From Lachnospiraceae bacterium (GTDB lineage: Bacteria > Bacillota > Clostridia > Lachnospirales > Lachnospiraceae), in the NCBI GenBank assembly GCA_009774375.1, contig VSNO01000197.1, positions 1 through 7,011 of the forward strand: a DNA stretch of 7,011 nucleotides. The letters are read 5' to 3'. Shown piece by piece: positions 5,035 to 7,011 of the stretch; within the stretch, counting starts at the first letter, position 1; each line of letters opens with the position of its first letter. Both the position numbers and the translations under genes were made by a program. Under the pieces are notes generated by a model. It was not told where the DNA came from, did not search any database, and saw only the letters and a program-made list of their open reading frames with translations.

Positions 5035-6776
5035 ATTGACCTCTCTGTTCCGGACATAGGAATCTGCATAGGCACCGTGATCTCCGCCACAGCGCCCCCC
5101 ATCGGACTGTTGTAAAATCTGATCTCTGCCAGATTCCCATACATATGCTGAAGCCGCGCACGGATGTTGGCAATGCCGATATGACGGCCTTCTGTCTGCT
5201 CCAGATCCTCGCCTTTTTCCCATTTCTGCAGATACGCCTCCGGATAACCTTTTCCGTTGTCGCTGACATTGATGCACAGGCTCTCCCGCTCCCGCAGGAC
5301 CTCGACTGTCACAGAGATCTCGAGCAGTTTTCCCGGCACCTTCCCGTACTTAAACGAATTTTCCACCAGCGTCTGGATCATCAGCGGGGGCAGCACACAG
5401 TCCGCCGCGGCCTCCTCCACATAGAGATCCACCGCCGTCTCATCGGGATACCGCAGCTTCATGATCTCAAAATAATCGTTTACATGCGCGATCGTCTCGG
5501 ACACCTTCACCGCATCCATCCCCGCGCTGAACAGAAACCGCAGGTAGCGGATCGCCGCCATGCACATCTTCTGCGCATCCTCGATCCTTCCCATCTGCAG
5601 CCTGTAGATCTGACTCAGATTGTTGATAAAAAAATGCGGTTTCAGCTGCAGCTTCACATTGTCGAGCTCAAGCTTCTGCCGGCACAGTTTCTCCTCATAG
5701 ATATCGATCTTCAGCGCACCGATCTGATGAACGAAACGGCGGAACTGCTCATTGATCTGCTCCAGCTCATGAATGTCGCTGACGGAGAGTTCCGGCTTGT
5801 CCGCCTCATGGTCCACATAGTCGAGCAGCCCCCTCACAAAGCGCTGCACCGGTGCGATGATGCGCCTGCGCGTGTACACTGTCATGAGCACGAAGGCGCC
5901 GAGCGTGAGCAGCACCAGAAACAGCACTGCCGCCTGCAGGATCACGATCTTCCCAAAACCGCCGTACCCCTGCATGACCACCGCGATCGAGATGTCCAGT
6001 TTGGCAGAATCTGCTTTCACGACCTGTATCCTGCCGCCATGGCGCCTGTAATACGTCCTGCCCTCCGCGAGCATCCGCTGATCGAGCTGCCATTGTCCGA
6101 CGATCTCCTGCCCCGACAGGACTTCCCCGTCACTGTGCAGCAGGAGCACCTGACAGGCCTCCTCCTGGTACAGCTGCCGCAGGGAATCTGTCAGCTGGTC
6201 TGCCGGGACATAGCAGGCGATCCACACATCGTTGTAGCAGTATGCGCGGAGCATATAATAAACATCGTCATAAGAAAAAGAAACCCACTTCTGAAGATCC
6301 GTCATCAGCTCCGCCCGCCCTGTCATCTGCCGGATGGCTTCGTCCACGATACCGCTCTCACGCTGCTCCTGCAGGCTGAGCCAGGAGCGTCCCAGCACTT
6401 CGCCGGTCTGCTCAAAATAGAAAAAGGGCTGCCAGGGATCCTGACTGTCAAAAGAGTAGGCAAGGCGGTCTATCAGATTCCCCTTCGCATAGAGTTTCTC
6501 CCGGTCTGTACCGTTCAATGCCATGGCGGTCATATCCGTATTTTCCATCAGGATCCGGCGCATATCGCCGCCAACCCTGTCACACTCCTCGTAGACCATG
6601 GACGTGTGCAGGGTTGTCAGCAGGCGCATCTGTTCCGTCGTCTCCTCGTCGATCCGCTTGACGGATATACCGCTCACTGCCAGATCGACCAGCGCTATGA
6701 TCAGAAGCGCCGCGAGCATCGCTTTTTGTCTCGTGGCAAAACTGTATGCCTGATACTTTCCCGTACGCAAGTTCAT
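5031..6776 (-). CDS. YesM-like sensor histidine kinase (His_kinase/HATPase_c)
   Basis: The product is up to 581 aa. A first membrane helix at about 19-37 (LAALLIIALVDLAV) and a second at about 277-300 (IVILQAAVLFLVLLTLGAFVL) bracket a roughly 240-residue extracellular sensor domain. A HAMP-like linker follows (about 301-355, RRRIIAPVQRF). The phospho-acceptor is His381 in LQLKPHFFINNLSQIY, a variant of the PHFLYNTL motif of YesM/LytS kinases. The ATP-binding domain has the N box with Glu472 and Asn473 (LVENSFKYG), the G1 box DNGKG (506-510), and a HIGIANIRARL block (532-542) in place of the more usual GIGLxNIxxRL. It likely senses an extracellular oligosaccharide or binding protein and phosphorylates the regulator encoded immediately downstream with ATGA overlap. 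The start is ambiguous: GGAGG directly abuts the ATG at 6774-6776 and lies 6 nt from an in-frame TTG (6768-6770). Confidence 0.92.
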   Translation of the reverse strand: MNLRTGKYQAYSFATRQKAMLAALLIIALVDLAVSGISVKRIDEETTEQMRLLTTLHTSMVYEECDRVGGDMRRILMENTDMTAMALNGTDREKLYAKGNLIDRLAYSFDSQDPWQPFFYFEQTGEVLGRSWLSLQEQRESGIVDEAIRQMTGRAELMTDLQKWVSFSYDDVYYMLRAYCYNDVWIACYVPADQLTDSLRQLYQEEACQVLLLHSDGEVLSGQEIVGQWQLDQRMLAEGRTYYRRHGGRIQVVKADSAKLDISIAVVMQGYGGFGKIVILQAAVLFLVLLTLGAFVLMTVYTRRRIIAPVQRFVRGLLDYVDHEADKPELSVSDIHELEQINEQFRRFVHQIGALKIDIYEEKLCRQKLELDNVKLQLKPHFFINNLSQIYRLQMGRIEDAQKMCMAAIRYLRFLFSAGMDAVKVSETIAHVNDYFEIMKLRYPDETAVDLYVEEAAADCVLPPLMIQTLVENSFKYGKVPGKLLEISVTVEVLRERESLCINVSDNGKGYPEAYLQKWEKGEDLEQTEGRHIGIANIRARLQHMYGNLAEIRFYNSPMGGAVAEITVPMQIPMSGTERSI

Positions 6777-6781
6777 CCTCC
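6777..6781 (-). promoter_or_regulatory. Kinase ribosome binding site that questions the ATG start
   Basis: On the minus strand GGAGG is followed at once by ATGAAC and then TTG. With no gap, the ATG (6774-6776) is badly placed for this Shine-Dalgarno. The TTG (6768-6770), two codons in, has an ideal 6-nt spacing. The protein may therefore be 579 aa and start at TTG. Nothing important changes in the product. Confidence 0.5.
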
Positions 6782-6799
6782 AGATATTTTATATCGATC

Positions 6800-7011
6800 C
6801 TAATTCTGATTATCTATGCTCTGATTGATTTTGTCAACGAGCCTTTCGATAAAAGCATCGTCTATCGTTCCTTTGAAGAAGCTGCGCAGCGCTGATCCCC
6901 TCAAACGGCATCCTGCCGACCTCCTGCCGCAATACCTGTCTGTACGTCTCCAGCGCCCGTGGATGCCTCATGATCTCACCGATCGTCGTGTTTCGATGAC
7001 ATCTCCAGTGC
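6800..7011 (-). pseudogene. C-terminal end of a GH3-like glycoside hydrolase with an apparent frameshift (5' part outside window)
   Basis: From the right edge one minus frame reads NTTIGEIMRHPRALETYRQV and continues to GRMPFEG near 6897. The preceding five residues at the edge are unclear. This frame would then give AAQLLQRNDRR and stop at 6834-6836. The neighbouring frame instead gives SALRSFFKG followed by TIDDAFIERLVDKINQSIDNQN and stops at 6800-6802. Together the two pieces resemble the usual end of GH3 enzymes: an NTTxGEI segment, a PLRSL-like block, then a short acidic helix. Before the break the second frame has a stop and no protein character, so a one-base shift around 6890-6900 is the simplest reading. 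It may be a real lesion or a sequencing error. The stop is 23 bases upstream of the kinase ATG, consistent with one glycoside-utilisation cluster. The GH3 call rests on a short tail. Confidence 0.55.
6809..6837 (-). promoter_or_regulatory. Strong SigA-type promoter for the kinase-regulator-GH39 operon
   Basis: The minus strand reads TTGACA (6832-6837), exactly 17 nt, then GATAAT (6809-6814). That is a perfect -35 and a one-mismatch -10. Transcription would begin near 6802, about 25 nt before the kinase start, a short leader with the GGAGG. The promoter lies inside the 3' coding end of the upstream GH3-like gene, and the predicted start point coincides with that gene's stop codon (6800-6802). 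Confidence 0.75.

Noticed and set aside
5035..5277. An 81-codon N-terminal extension of the response regulator
   Set aside because: It overlaps the kinase C-terminus out of frame and lacks protein character. The receiver domain begins at the ATG at 5032-5034, which has its own Shine-Dalgarno and ATGA coupling.
5145..6803. Plus-strand open frame of 552 codons opposite the sensor kinase
   Set aside because: It is the antisense of the kinase gene, rich in His/Leu/Arg/Gln as expected for a GC-rich shadow frame, with no family motif, while the minus strand has clear kinase motifs.

Overview
The window looks like a low-to-mid GC Clostridia chromosome, most probably Lachnospiraceae. This rests on the strong Gram-positive type ribosome binding sites and SigA-type promoters, a YesM/YesN two-component pair beside a GH39 xylosidase, and a BlaI-type repressor. 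No rRNA or unique marker gene is present, so the family assignment is an inference.

The window has two compositionally different halves. The left part (1 to about 1650) is AT-rich and accessory in character. It holds a leftward two-gene module: a 61-aa small protein at 472-657, then an overlapping GNAT-type acetyltransferase-like protein running off the left edge, driven by a good promoter at 714-742. A roughly 440-base non-coding stretch with palindromes and hairpins follows, then a rightward blaI/mecI-like repressor gene (1181-1588) preceded by a near-perfect 22-bp tandem repeat. The expected BlaR1-type partner starts in an ATGA overlap at 1585 but appears to be cut off after about 25 codons. 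The stretch from about 1660 to 1836 is not explained by any family I recognise.

The right part (1837 to 7011) is GC-rich and entirely leftward. It is a carbohydrate-response operon: a YesM-like membrane sensor kinase (5031-6776), a YesN-like AraC-type response regulator (3454-5034, overlapping the kinase by ATGA), and a cytoplasmic GH39 glycosidase (1837-3441) starting 12 bases after the regulator stops. A consensus-like promoter (TTGACA-17-GATAAT, minus strand) sits at 6809-6837, just upstream of the kinase. It lies inside the 3' end of a leftward gene whose product resembles the C-terminus of a GH3 beta-glucosidase/xylosidase and which appears to carry a frameshift near 6890-6900. The likely logic is that an extracellular oligosaccharide is sensed by the kinase, the AraC regulator is phosphorylated, and it activates nearby hydrolase and transport genes. 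The final step is cytoplasmic hydrolysis by the GH39 enzyme.

I see no clearly novel multi-gene system. The points most worth a second look are the TA-like GNAT module, the truncated blaI/blaR1 pair at the composition boundary, the tandem repeat before blaI, and the broken GH3 gene that carries an operon promoter in its 3' end.
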